In this document: positions 28,098-37,179 of the stretch, piece after piece
How the letters are laid out: the number at the start of each line of letters is the position of its first letter
Position numbering within the stretch: position 1 is the stretch's first letter
Assembly: GCA_944392985.1 (NCBI GenBank)
Contig: CALXYL010000004.1
Span: 1 to 64,000, forward strand
DNA length: 64,000 nucleotides
Direction of reading: 5' to 3'
Source of the DNA: an uncultured Spirochaetaceae bacterium
GTDB taxonomy: Bacteria > Spirochaetota > Spirochaetia > Sphaerochaetales > Sphaerochaetaceae
Translations under genes and position numbers: made by a program
Notes under the pieces: model-generated
Told to the model about the DNA's origin: nothing
Databases searched by the model: none
Seen by the model: only the letters and a program-made list of their open reading frames with translations

Positions 28098-28812
28098 GGT
28101 TCAGCTGAGGAAGGCTGCTGATGTGTTCCACGAGGCAGCCTCTTCTGAAATGGAGCCTGGCTATCTTGATGAGGTGATGGAGATAGTCCTCTCCTCTGAT
28201 CTCGTTGATCGGGAGGATGCAGAGAGGATAAAACGCTTCTATTCCAAAGGGAAGGGCATCGGGTATGAGGATATCCACTACGCGCTTCTTTCCATCCTTG
28301 GAGATAGCCCCGCTGATTGGGACAAGCGCACCGAAGAAGGGGAGATAGACTGGTCCGTAAGGAAGAAGCTCGATCATTATCTCTTTCTTGATCATCTTCG
28401 CTCTCCGTACAATGTGGGAGCCATCTTCCGCAATTCCGAGGCATTCTGCGTCAAGGAGATATACCTTGCGCCAGGTACTGCCTCCCCTGAGCACCCACGT
28501 GCTGTACGGACATCAAGGAGTACGGTTGAGGCAATCCCATGGAAGGAAGCGGAGCTGGAGGAGATCGACAGCAGCCTGCCTGTATTCGCATTGGAGCTCG
28601 GTGGCACAGACATACGCCATTTCCGTTTCCCCGAAAAGGGACTCTGCATCATCGGTTCGGAGGAAACCGGCATAACTCCACAGGCAAGACAGCTGGCGGA
28701 ATCATCACTGGGCCTTGTCTCCATTCCTCAGTTCGGAGCGAAAGGCTCCATCAATGTGGCATCCGCTGTATCTATACTGCTTTATGAATGGATGAGGCAG
28801 AGCGGAGTATAG
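28060..28812 (+). CDS. SpoU/TrmH-family RNA 2'-O-methyltransferase
   Basis: 250 residues. The SPOUT knot motifs are clear: RSPYNVGAIFRNSEAF near 112, IIGSEETGI near 205 and IPQFGAKGSINVASAVSILLYEW near 225. The N-terminal 100 residues are a separate helical domain. Target RNA unknown. The ATG at 28060 lies inside the 3' end of rsmI with GGGAG 6-8 nt upstream. Confidence 0.88.
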   Translation: MITPKKIRSLKPRVQLRKAADVFHEAASSEMEPGYLDEVMEIVLSSDLVDREDAERIKRFYSKGKGIGYEDIHYALLSILGDSPADWDKRTEEGEIDWSVRKKLDHYLFLDHLRSPYNVGAIFRNSEAFCVKEIYLAPGTASPEHPRAVRTSRSTVEAIPWKEAELEEIDSSLPVFALELGGTDIRHFRFPEKGLCIIGSEETGITPQARQLAESSLGLVSIPQFGAKGSINVASAVSILLYEWMRQSGV

Positions 28813-28915
28813 GAATAATCATAAGAGCATCCTTCCTGGAAAGGAGAAATTGCTTGACGTTTATCTACCGGGTGGGAGTAAAGTTTGAGGCATAAGAAAA
28901 CAGGGAGTCCGTTTG

Positions 28916-29806
28916 ATGTTTTTCAGAAAGAAGAAGGAATATCGGCCTGAGGGTCTGGATAGAATTGCGGCTGATATTCAGAGAAAATACAGTTCAGAGG
29001 CATATCAGAAGTATCCGGAATTTGAGAAAGATCTGAGATACCGGATTGATGACGATCTTGATTATCAACTCAGCAGAATACTGTACAGAAGTCCGCTTTA
29101 CGAGTTCTCAATCGAACCTAACACGACTATTACGCCGTCGAATTTCATTCATGATGGCTTTTATCCATACTACACAGTGCAGGATGTCAAAATACTTTTC
29201 ATAGGGCGGGAAGCCTATCAGATGGATGCAAACAACTATATTGACGTTATGTTTCCTCAGATCCAAAGCGGGGTGACGAGAAGGAATGCAAATTCGAAAG
29301 GAAAACCTATAGATGAAGATCCATTTTATGCTGCACAGATGTATATCGCTTACTCCATACTTCATGATTGCATGCCATATGAACAGGTTCCTTGGGCAGA
29401 GGATTTCTGTTCTTCCTTCGGTACAGAGAACGGCATAAGTTTTGCTTTCATGAATATGAATAAATTCTCATCTTGGAGTAATACATGGAATACGAACTGG
29501 GAATTGATGGATGCATATATTGAGACTGCTGTTAATGACAATACCAACCATATTGAGGACGAAATATGTAATCTAAAGCCTGACATCATCATCTCGATGG
29601 GGTTTGAATACGACCGCCTTGCAGCTTTGGGTGGCATTCTTACGGAGAAATTGGAAAACAGTTCTTCAATTACGAACGTCCATCATCTGACCATGTTGGG
29701 ACAGATGATCCCTGTCCTTGATACTTATCATTTCTCGAAACCTGGAAAACTCGATGCAATCTGCAAGGATGTGATTGCAAGAGCTAAAGAGGAATTAGGA
29801 CTGTGA
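28916..29806 (+). CDS. Uracil-DNA-glycosylase-like protein (tentative)
   Basis: 296 residues, no signal peptide. VKILFIGREAYQMDANNY near 100, NLKPDIIISMGFEYDRLAALG near 220 and VLDTYHFSKPGKLDAIC near 270 are laid out like the first, middle and last motifs of the uracil-DNA glycosylase superfamily, but without catalytic residues I can assign. That is an inference from pattern only. Codon use is A+T-richer than in neighbouring core genes, suggesting acquisition. The start is the ATG at 28916 behind GGGAG. It is coupled to the next gene (GTGA). Confidence 0.5.
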   Translation: MFFRKKKEYRPEGLDRIAADIQRKYSSEAYQKYPEFEKDLRYRIDDDLDYQLSRILYRSPLYEFSIEPNTTITPSNFIHDGFYPYYTVQDVKILFIGREAYQMDANNYIDVMFPQIQSGVTRRNANSKGKPIDEDPFYAAQMYIAYSILHDCMPYEQVPWAEDFCSSFGTENGISFAFMNMNKFSSWSNTWNTNWELMDAYIETAVNDNTNHIEDEICNLKPDIIISMGFEYDRLAALGGILTEKLENSSSITNVHHLTMLGQMIPVLDTYHFSKPGKLDAICKDVIARAKEELGL

Positions 29807-30162
29807 CATTCAAGCATAATTTCACATATAAGGTTATCGTGTTCGGTATTCCCATCATTCTTTTGATTGCCTCAGTAGGTACTGCAATCTTTGTAGCAGC
29901 TCCTTGGATTATAATAGGGATAATCAAGTGCTGCTATGACAGAATCTATATAGACGAGTCCGTTGTAAGTATCAAATACCTCAGCATTCGAGGCTTTATT
30001 AATGAGTCCTGGTCTCTTCGCAGAGTGAGGGAGGTAAAGAGAAGAAGCATCGGATTTGGGTTCAATGAAATCCTGATTCAGGGAACATATAATACAAGTT
30101 ACCTGATGGGATGTGTTAAACGCTCAAAACAACTCGTCAGATATTATGAAAGCCTACTTTAG
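29803..30162 (+). CDS. Small membrane protein
   Basis: 119 residues from a GTG overlapping the preceding stop. Two hydrophobic segments (about 10-28 and 30-46) are followed by a cytosolic basic domain of about 70 residues. It resembles PH-like membrane-anchored small proteins but no family is certain. It is probably co-expressed with the UDG-like gene. Confidence 0.5.
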   Translation: MTFKHNFTYKVIVFGIPIILLIASVGTAIFVAAPWIIIGIIKCCYDRIYIDESVVSIKYLSIRGFINESWSLRRVREVKRRSIGFGFNEILIQGTYNTSYLMGCVKRSKQLVRYYESLL

Positions 30163-30335
30163 AATCTTGTTGTATCTAAGTCAGAAATCACACCATCGGT
30201 CGGCAGTCAATGCTGGCTGTTTTTGCTATCTCTAGCCCTTAAGTACATCATCCCTGTCGTGAATCAAACAGCTGGTTTCTTCCTTATCATGATTGTTTTC
30301 CCCAGAGAAGTTTTCTTCCGCGGGGAAGATTTCCC

Positions 30336-30366
30336 TTGACGATTATGAACGGGGGGGGGGTACCTT
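30336..30366 (+). promoter_or_regulatory. Putative phase-variable promoter with a G10 spacer tract
   Basis: TTGACG (30336-30341) is separated from a poor -10 (TACCTT, 30361-30366) by 19 bp, of which ten are an uninterrupted G run (30351-30360). Loss of two G would give a 17-bp spacer. Tracts of this sort in promoters drive on/off switching in Neisseria porA and Treponema tpr genes. Confidence 0.6.
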
Positions 30367-30397
30367 CTGAATAGAAATTCTTTTCTGGAGGTTCACT

Positions 30398-31126
30398 ATG
30401 AAGAAGATTTTCGCAGTTCTGCTTGCTGTCATGATGCTCTTTGCATTCGTGGCATGTGAGAATGATACGCCGACGGTTGATGACGGAAAGCCAGAGAACG
30501 CGGTAGTGTATGTAACGTTCGAGAACAATGATTGGGAAGGAATCATTGTTGATCCAGACGCAGAAGAGACTTCAAGTTTTACTGTTGCTGATGGTGTTCT
30601 TTCCTTCACTGCCGGTGGTGCGTACTTCGGATACTCAGATGTTGACCCGAAGCTGCTTCCAACAGCAGAGAAGAGCTATGAGATGTCCTATCAGCTCACT
30701 GTCACAGCTCCTGAGGATGGAAAGACAACTTCCCTCAAGTTCTCCAACCCGCTTGGATCTGGTGGAGTAGGTGAGTATCTTACTCTGACACTGGCAGATG
30801 GAAAGATCTCCGCAAAGGCAACTGAAGCAAATAAGGTTGACGCGATGGCTGTAGAGCTTGGCAACGAATTCACGATCGAAGGAGATTCAGTTGTTGTTGA
30901 CGTGACTGTCCTTTATGAGTTTGTTTCCGAAGGTCAGTACAAGGTATCACTCTCAGTTGCTTATGATGGTGAAGAGGCTTGTGCACCAGTAACGGCAACA
31001 GGTGGTGCTGCTGATACCAATACGGTATCCTGGTCGTTCTATGGAGGAGCGGATGGAGCTGGTGAAATGGCAACTGCAACACTCAACTCCTTTGTTGTTC
31101 TTGAGAACGCTGTAGCAGAAGCATAA
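30398..31126 (+). CDS. Surface lipoprotein behind a poly-G promoter
   Basis: 242 residues. The signal peptide ends in a lipobox (FAFVAC, Cys20). The mature part is acidic, Ala/Thr/Gly-rich and beta-strand-like, with no motif I know; residues 40-235 resemble a concanavalin-like sandwich in strand pattern only. GGAGG lies 8 nt before the ATG. The upstream G10 tract suggests switchable expression. A convergent lipoprotein gene follows. Confidence 0.75.
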   Translation: MKKIFAVLLAVMMLFAFVACENDTPTVDDGKPENAVVYVTFENNDWEGIIVDPDAEETSSFTVADGVLSFTAGGAYFGYSDVDPKLLPTAEKSYEMSYQLTVTAPEDGKTTSLKFSNPLGSGGVGEYLTLTLADGKISAKATEANKVDAMAVELGNEFTIEGDSVVVDVTVLYEFVSEGQYKVSLSVAYDGEEACAPVTATGGAADTNTVSWSFYGGADGAGEMATATLNSFVVLENAVAEA

Positions 31127-31235
31127 GGTATTCTTCGGAGATTGGACAATTCCATCCCCGATTCATAAAGAAGGCCCGTCAGAAGTGATCAGGAATACCT
31201 GACAGCTTCATTGGCGGGCCTCATTCTGTCTGAGT

Positions 31236-32628
31236 TCACTCAGATTGTGTTGTTCCGTTCGCGGCTTCCTCAAAATCCTGCTTGAAAACTTCATGTTCCT
31301 GGATTGTTATTCCGTAGGGCCAGTACGTTGATCTGCCATAGGTATCATGCAATGCGGCATAGGTGAAGTTCGCGATGAAGTTTCCGTTGTCCAATCCGCA
31401 GTTCTCAAGATGCATCCGGATAAGCTCCTTCTGCAGTTCTTCATCTGTTTCTACCTTTGATGGAAGATTCTCGTAGAAATGACCGAATCCGGTATTGTCC
31501 CATGTTGCCTTTGTGACATCGAGGAACACGCCCTGTGTACTTCCAGGACCATCATTATAGGGATTCGTGAATGTCGCGGAGGCTGTATGGCTGTTCTTCC
31601 AGCTGTAGAGGACAGGATCCAGACTCATGCCATCGAAAATGGGTTCTTCTTTCCTCATTGCATTATCGAAGTTGAGTTCCTCCAATGAGGCATCCTTGAA
31701 TTCCTGATATGACCGATATGGTCTGTGCAGATCGTTGTTGCCATCTGCATACATGAGATTATTTGCATTCTCGTAGAATTCCCTGATAACCCCATAAATA
31801 AATCCAACACCGACACTACTTGCTTCTTCTCTGGTATCTATCAGTCTATTTCCGTTGCTATCCTTTTCGGAGATGCATTCCGCAACAATCAAACTGTAAA
31901 AATCATCAGTTCCATAGGTCATGTCAGGGCGGAACACGGATGCAAAAAGATCCTTGCTGCTGGTTCCGGAGAGGTAAGACCGGATGAATTTCACACTCCC
32001 ATTCCCGTTGAACCTTATGGTATCTGCAAATGCGTTGCACTCTGTGGCACCAGCGCGATCAAGCTGTCCGAATTCAAAGCGACCGATCTGGTTGTGGTTC
32101 CTGACAGGGATGTCATTGTATTCAAGCGAGATCAGGGAAGTTGTCTGCGGATCAATATATGTGACCATGACCATCTGGCGGTATGAGAACACCTTTTCTT
32201 CGAAGCTGTAGTAATACTGGATGAATCCGACATTATTTCCGTTCGCATATATATCGTACACCAGCGTGAAGCCATCTCTGTTCTCTGCCCAGACCGCTGT
32301 GTCGGGACTGACCTCGAAGCCAAGCACGGTGAAGGAACCCTTTTCGTTGGCGTCCTCGATGATCTCATTGAAATTATTCTTCTTGACGTTCTCGTAGCCA
32401 ATCATCACGGGAAGGGCCTGCATCACGCCGGAAGAGCGCCACTTCTCTCCATCCCATACCTCTCCGGTCGGCATGTCGATCAAGCCGCGCTGGTTCAATG
32501 CAGAGCTTTCTCTGATTTCCGAGAATACGGGAAGCGTGTAATCCTTGGGTGTGTCACTCCCCCCCCATGCTACAGGAAGAAAGGGCAAGAGCCCCTGCCA
32601 GAATAAGCATGAATGCAGTCTTTCTCAT
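31236..32628 (-). pseudogene. Phase-OFF surface lipoprotein gene (G8 tract after the lipobox)
   Basis: The ATG at 32628 (GAGG 8 nt upstream) encodes a lipoprotein signal ending LALSSC; then a run of eight G (32566-32559) leads to a TGA after 24 codons. The remaining 440-codon frame is open but offset by one base. Removing one G (or adding two) joins signal and body into a 463-residue lipoprotein. This is better read as a switched-off contingency gene than as a dead one, since the downstream frame has no other lesion. The body is a large beta-rich protein of unknown family with a HPYRSYQEFKDASLEELNFD-like helical part. Confidence 0.75.
32559..32566 (-). repeat. G8 homopolymer in the coding region
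   Basis: Eight C on the + strand, eight G on the coding strand, spanning Met-Gly-Gly codons directly behind the lipidated cysteine. Slippage here changes the reading frame of the lipoprotein gene. Confidence 0.85.
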
Positions 32629-32696
32629 ATGATTAACCTCAACTGATCAGAGGTTATCATGATGGGAGGGGCCTGTCATCTCAATGGTGTTCTTCC

Positions 32697-34583
32697 TCAG
32701 CCTTTTTCCTGGCTGTACCTGCAGAGATTACGGAGGCCATCCTCGACACGCCTGTTGAATGAAGAGAGGGGGAACTGGCCTTTCCTGTCCCTTCTGCCGC
32801 TTTTCATTCCAGTTAGAAGCTCTATGCCGTCGTCCGCTTCCGTAATGGCATAAAGATGGAAGAGCCCTTCATCGATGGCCTTCTCGATTCGGCGGGGAAG
32901 GATCAGCGAGGAGATGTTCTGGCGGGGTATCATCACGCCCTGCGTTCCGGTCAGCCCGGAGACTGAGCATGCGTTGAAGAAGCCCTGTATCTTCTCGTTG
33001 ATGCCACCTACGGGCTGTAGCGTACCCATCTGGCTGACAGATCCTGTCACTGCGATATCCTGCCTGATCGGGATCTCTGCAATCGCAGAAAGCAGTGCAT
33101 ACAGCTCTCCAAGGGAGGCGCTGTCCCCGTCGACTTCGGCATAGCTCTGCTCGAAGCATATCCCCGCATAGAGCGAGAGGGGGAAGGTCTTTGCATAGCG
33201 GTGGCGGAGGAACCCTTCGAGGATCAGGAGGCCCTTGTCGTGGATGCCTCCTGAGAGACCTGCCTCGTGCTCGATGTTCACGATTCCCTCGTTTCCGGGA
33301 GCGACTGTTGCGGAGATGACTGCAGGTGTCCCGAAGGATGATACGCCTCGGTCCATCACTGCAAGGCCGTTGACAATCCCTATCTTCGAGCCTGAGAGCT
33401 CTATGACCATGTTGCCTTTGCGGATCTCCTCGTTTATCGTCTCTTCAGAGAGGGAGGCATGCCAGCTTCGCGCCTCAAGTGCCTCTTCAACATCGTTTCT
33501 TCCGATGCTTCTGCTTTTCCTTTCCATTGCCTTGAGATTCGATTCCTCCAGGAGGTCTCCAAGAAGCGAGAGCTCCGTCGTGAGCCTGTCCCGGTCCTCC
33601 GCAATGCAGGATGAATACCTGAGGATCTCACTGTAGGCACCGTCGTCCGCAGGCAGGAAACCCTGGCCCGCCGCCTTCAGGTAGCTGACCGTGCCCCTCA
33701 TGTTCTCCTCGTTTCTCGGCATCGTGTAATCGAACTCGGGCGCTATGCGGAAGTAGCGGATGAATTTGTCATCCTTCTCGATGAGGCGGTTGTATGTATC
33801 CTCCGTGCCTGTGAGGATGATCTTCGTCAGTATGGGAATCGGTTCAGGACGCACGGCGCCGATCATCTCTCCTGTCACGGCATCTGAAGAGAGTGCACGA
33901 TGCGTCATCTCAAGGTATCTCTTAAGCGTTTTCCAGAGAGCTTCATCGCCTGTGATCTCCTCCGCGTTCATTATGAGGAATCCTCCAGCGGCCTTCTGGT
34001 ATGAACCGATGCGGATAGCGAGATGCGGAGGCATGTTCCGCTCCGTCATTCCGAAAAGTGACTGGTGCGAAGGATGGGCCTCTATGATCGTGGGACGCGC
34101 TGTGCTTCCATCATGGCTTATGACGATATTCAGGCGATAGGCATCGGGATTCTCATCATATGAAGGAAGGGCGGAGACGAACGCCTGTATCCTTGGATCA
34201 TTCCAGGATTCCAGCAGTTCTTCCTTTCCGATGCTGCCTTTCCCCAATGACAGCAGATCATTCTGGAATCTTCCTGCCATGCCGCAAGGAAAGAGCAGGA
34301 GCCTTGCGCTCTCTGTGGAGCTAGACCATGCATATGCGGCATCGCGTAGGCTGTGGCTGCTTTCCGGCATCTTCCCGATTTCACCGAGAACAGCTGTCAG
34401 CCGCCCTGATCCATCCTCTCCGGAGAGGAAGATGTTATAGCCGACCCTGTCAATCGATAATCCCAGCCGGAGCAGGCTCAATGCCTTCTCCTGTCCTGTA
34501 ATGGCGGTTCCTGCTTCCGTATCGATAAAGGATGCTATTGGCTCGCTGAGCCTGAGTTCCTCTGTCCTGAGTTCTCTGATCAC
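32697..34583 (-). CDS. Lon-like protease with degenerate ATPase domain (LonB/AAA_32 type)
   Basis: 628 residues. The C-terminal third is a Lon protease domain with the Ser in DGDSASLGE near 495 and the Lys in VGGINEKIQGF near 540. The N-terminal two thirds resembles the AAA_32 group. The P-loop reads GEDGSGRLTA near 56, with Arg in place of the usual Lys, so ATP use may be altered. The start is GTG at 34583, directly downstream of a strong promoter, with no SD. Confidence 0.85.
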   Translation of the reverse strand: MIRELRTEELRLSEPIASFIDTEAGTAITGQEKALSLLRLGLSIDRVGYNIFLSGEDGSGRLTAVLGEIGKMPESSHSLRDAAYAWSSSTESARLLLFPCGMAGRFQNDLLSLGKGSIGKEELLESWNDPRIQAFVSALPSYDENPDAYRLNIVISHDGSTARPTIIEAHPSHQSLFGMTERNMPPHLAIRIGSYQKAAGGFLIMNAEEITGDEALWKTLKRYLEMTHRALSSDAVTGEMIGAVRPEPIPILTKIILTGTEDTYNRLIEKDDKFIRYFRIAPEFDYTMPRNEENMRGTVSYLKAAGQGFLPADDGAYSEILRYSSCIAEDRDRLTTELSLLGDLLEESNLKAMERKSRSIGRNDVEEALEARSWHASLSEETINEEIRKGNMVIELSGSKIGIVNGLAVMDRGVSSFGTPAVISATVAPGNEGIVNIEHEAGLSGGIHDKGLLILEGFLRHRYAKTFPLSLYAGICFEQSYAEVDGDSASLGELYALLSAIAEIPIRQDIAVTGSVSQMGTLQPVGGINEKIQGFFNACSVSGLTGTQGVMIPRQNISSLILPRRIEKAIDEGLFHLYAITEADDGIELLTGMKSGRRDRKGQFPLSSFNRRVEDGLRNLCRYSQEKG

Positions 34584-34619
34584 AGGGGCAAGTGTATGTT
34601 GTGGATTCTTTCATGTCAA
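34581..34619 (-). promoter_or_regulatory. Leaderless promoter of the Lon-like gene
   Basis: Consensus TTGACA (34619-34614), 17 bp, TACACT (34596-34591), seven bases, GTG at 34583. It overlaps the divergent nif3-like promoter region. Confidence 0.75.
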
Positions 34620-34625
34620 ACGGAT

Positions 34626-34640
34626 TATACTTTCCATATG
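34626..34640 (+). promoter_or_regulatory. -10 of the leaderless Nif3-like gene
   Basis: TATACT (34626-34631), TTCCAT, ATG at 34638. No convincing -35; the region is shared with the divergent Lon-like promoter. Confidence 0.55.
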
Positions 34641-35396
34641 TTTGTGAAAGAGTACACAGCGGAGCTTTCAAAGCGCCTCATGCTGGATTCATTCCCTTTT
34701 GATATCTCCCTCAACGGCGTCCAGATAGGAGCGCCTGACAGGGAGCTCAGGAAGGCAGCGTTTGCTGTGGATGCCTCCTTTGATACGATAGACAAGGCCG
34801 TGGAGGCCGGTGCGGATGTACTTGTGGTGCATCATGGGCTTTTCTGGGGATCTCCGATCCCGATTGCAGATGCCCATTACAGGCGGGTGAAGCGTGCCAT
34901 TGATGGAGGTCTGACGCTCTATGCAGCGCATCTGCCTCTCGATGCCCATCCGATGTATGGGAACAATGCGCAGATGGCATTGTCTCTGGGCATGACTGAG
35001 TTCGATCCATTCGGGACATACAAGGGGACGAAGATAGGATTCTCCGGTCATCTTCCTTTCCCGATGACAATTCCCGAGATCGCGAGGCTTCTTGGATTCT
35101 CCAATGGCGATGGGATGCAGGTGCTGAAATTCGGCCCTGATATGATCGATACAGTCGGTATCATCTCAGGTGGCGCTGGAGATGATGTTGACCAGGCAAT
35201 CGAGGCTGGGCTGGATCTTTTCATCACCGGCACTGTTCCGCATGAGGTGTTCCATACCGTCAAGGAGAACGGTATGAATCTCCTTGCCGGAGGCCACTAC
35301 AGAAGCGAGGTGTTCGGCGTGAAGGCATTGATGCGGATGACGGAGAATGAAATGGGTATCGAATCATTCTTCATAGATGCGGAGACAGGTCTTTGA
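34638..35396 (+). CDS. Nif3-like dinuclear metal-centre protein (DUF34)
   Basis: 252 residues. The metal-binding motifs are HHGLFWG near 62, the DAHPMYGNNAQMALSLG segment near 96, and the C-terminal GGHYRSEVFGVKAL near 222. Nif3/YbgI proteins form toroidal hexamers with two metals per subunit; some members are linked to GTP cyclohydrolase-like activity, but the role here is unproven. The TTGA overlap with lspA indicates an operon. Confidence 0.9.
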   Translation: MFVKEYTAELSKRLMLDSFPFDISLNGVQIGAPDRELRKAAFAVDASFDTIDKAVEAGADVLVVHHGLFWGSPIPIADAHYRRVKRAIDGGLTLYAAHLPLDAHPMYGNNAQMALSLGMTEFDPFGTYKGTKIGFSGHLPFPMTIPEIARLLGFSNGDGMQVLKFGPDMIDTVGIISGGAGDDVDQAIEAGLDLFITGTVPHEVFHTVKENGMNLLAGGHYRSEVFGVKALMRMTENEMGIESFFIDAETGL

Positions 35397-35908
35397 AATC
35401 CAGACGATACCTTCCGTTCATCCTTTCCTTCTCAGTGATCGTCCTTGACCAGCTCACGAAGGCGATCATCGTACACACCATTCCGGAGAATACAGTCGGA
35501 GCCCGTCTCCTCGGCGATTTCCTCTGGATATGCCACGTGCGCAATGATGCCGTGGCGTTCTCCCTTGGCGCTTCGCTTCCTGAGTGGGTGAAGTATGTGT
35601 TTTTCGTCATCTTCCCGGTTGCCCTAATGGTCGTTCTTTCCTGGGCAATCGTTGCGAGGCGGTTCGATGATGAGCTTTCCTCAGCGGAACGATGGTGTCT
35701 TGCCGGAATCGTCGGCGGAGGAATTGGCAATCTGATCGACAGGGTGTTCCGTTCGCTGCGTGTCGTCGACTGGATCTCCACAGACAACTATGGCTGGTTC
35801 GGCATGGATCGGTTCCCAACATACAATGTGGCAGATGCCGCTGTCGTGGTTTCTGTTATATTACTGATTATATCCATCCTGTTTTCAGGCAAAAGGAGTA
35901 GAAAATGA
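35393..35908 (+). CDS. lspA: Lipoprotein signal peptidase (SPase II)
   Basis: 171 residues, four membrane segments. The conserved NLIDRV and VVDW segments near 113-127 and FPTYNVADAAV near 141-151 carry the catalytic aspartates. It removes signal peptides from lipoproteins, consistent with the many lipoproteins in this window. The TTG start overlaps the nif3-like stop (TTGA). The next gene overlaps by ATGA. Confidence 0.95.
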   Translation: MKSRRYLPFILSFSVIVLDQLTKAIIVHTIPENTVGARLLGDFLWICHVRNDAVAFSLGASLPEWVKYVFFVIFPVALMVVLSWAIVARRFDDELSSAERWCLAGIVGGGIGNLIDRVFRSLRVVDWISTDNYGWFGMDRFPTYNVADAAVVVSVILLIISILFSGKRSRK

Positions 35909-36207
35909 CAAAACGGGGCAATACAATCCTCTTCATGATCGTGGCTACGATTGTCAACATGGCATTTCTCGTATTCTTCTTCATCCTCTTCGGTGTGCTT
36001 GTGACGCTGCTCATGAACAGTTATCCAGCTCTCCAGTCCTCTGGATTCTCATTCATCGTGATCCTGCTGTGGTTCGGCCTTTCGATCTTCTGCTCATTCT
36101 TCATCTATTCCAGGCTTGTGAAGTTCGCGACGGCGAAGTTCGGCCTTGAGGACAAGCTCGATCCGATCTTCACCCCTAAGCGCTATAGGAAGAACAGGGG
36201 GGAGTGA
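35905..36207 (+). CDS. Small two-segment membrane protein
   Basis: 100 residues. Hydrophobic segments at about 8-35 and 45-68 are followed by a basic C-terminal tail. It is coupled to lspA by a 4-bp overlap. I do not recognise the family; similar small proteins follow lspA in related treponemes as far as I recall, but that cannot be checked here. Confidence 0.6.
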   Translation: MTKRGNTILFMIVATIVNMAFLVFFFILFGVLVTLLMNSYPALQSSGFSFIVILLWFGLSIFCSFFIYSRLVKFATAKFGLEDKLDPIFTPKRYRKNRGE

Positions 36208-36210
36208 GCC

Positions 36211-37179
36211 TTGCGCTTCGTTTCCCTCGATGCATTGGCTGACAACTACTGGTACTCATTCAATGATGAGCCGATAGCGGCGGGTACTCCGCTGCTCTTT
36301 CCCCGGCTCTCGGATCCATCATTTCTCCTTCCAGACGAATCTCCCGACGCGCTCTGGCATCTTTTTGCCGCATCCTGGCGAGGTGTTGAGCATTATACCT
36401 CCACATCGGGACTGGAATGGAAAGCGGAGCATCTCGTATTCTTCCGCGCCTCTTCTCCCTCCGTGTGCCGTGATGGCAGTGTCTATTGCATTCTTTTCGA
36501 GGAGCATGAGCCATCATACAGGAAGAAAGGGGAGCGAAGCGATTCCTCCCGCATAATGCTTTCGACATCCTCCGATCTCGCGCTATGGTCATCACCGAGG
36601 AAGATCCTCGATAGCGCTGATATCCCGCTTTCATCATGGCGGAAGGGCAGGAGGCGCCTATTCCGGCCACAGCTTATCCACTGGAATGGGAAATACAGGC
36701 TGTATTTCGGTGCAGGGGAAGCGGGGATGTATGACACAGGAAGAACGGCACCTGCGATGCTGATGTATGCGGAGGCGAACTATATTGAGGGGCCATATGC
36801 AGTCCATGAGGAGCCTGTCATGCGCCCCGATCCGGAGAGCGATGATATGAGCCTCGCAGTCGGTTCAGTCAAGGTAATCCCATGTTCCGATGGTATAGCC
36901 GCTGTTGCTGCCCCGCGCTTCTATGACAAGGAAGGAAAGCGCTCATCATCGCTTCTTGAGCTATGGAGGAGCACGGACGGGATCTCATTCAGCGGCAGGG
37001 AAGTGATTCACACATCCCCTGAGCGAGGCTGGGCTTCCGGCTACCTCACTTCCTGTGATATCCGCTACAAGGAGAATGAGGAGACGTGGTACTGCTACTA
37101 TTCCGCCGATGGCTGTCCTGATCCGCGTCTGCCGCTGAGACGGGAATCCCTTGGACTGCTTCTGGGGAGGAAACGATGA
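36211..37179 (+). CDS. Five-bladed beta-propeller glycosidase-like protein (GH43/GH32-like)
   Basis: 322 residues, no signal peptide. The pattern of repeated strands with RLSDPSFLLPDE near 30, RPQLIHWNGKYRLYFGAGE near 153 and GWASGYLTSCDIRYKENEETWYCYYSA near 275 resembles the GH43/GH62/GH32 propeller folds, where three acidic residues in separate blades do catalysis. D36 and E173 are candidates. Substrate unknown. The TTG start has GGGGAG upstream, within the same operon. Confidence 0.6.
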   Translation: MRFVSLDALADNYWYSFNDEPIAAGTPLLFPRLSDPSFLLPDESPDALWHLFAASWRGVEHYTSTSGLEWKAEHLVFFRASSPSVCRDGSVYCILFEEHEPSYRKKGERSDSSRIMLSTSSDLALWSSPRKILDSADIPLSSWRKGRRRLFRPQLIHWNGKYRLYFGAGEAGMYDTGRTAPAMLMYAEANYIEGPYAVHEEPVMRPDPESDDMSLAVGSVKVIPCSDGIAAVAAPRFYDKEGKRSSSLLELWRSTDGISFSGREVIHTSPERGWASGYLTSCDIRYKENEETWYCYYSADGCPDPRLPLRRESLGLLLGRKR

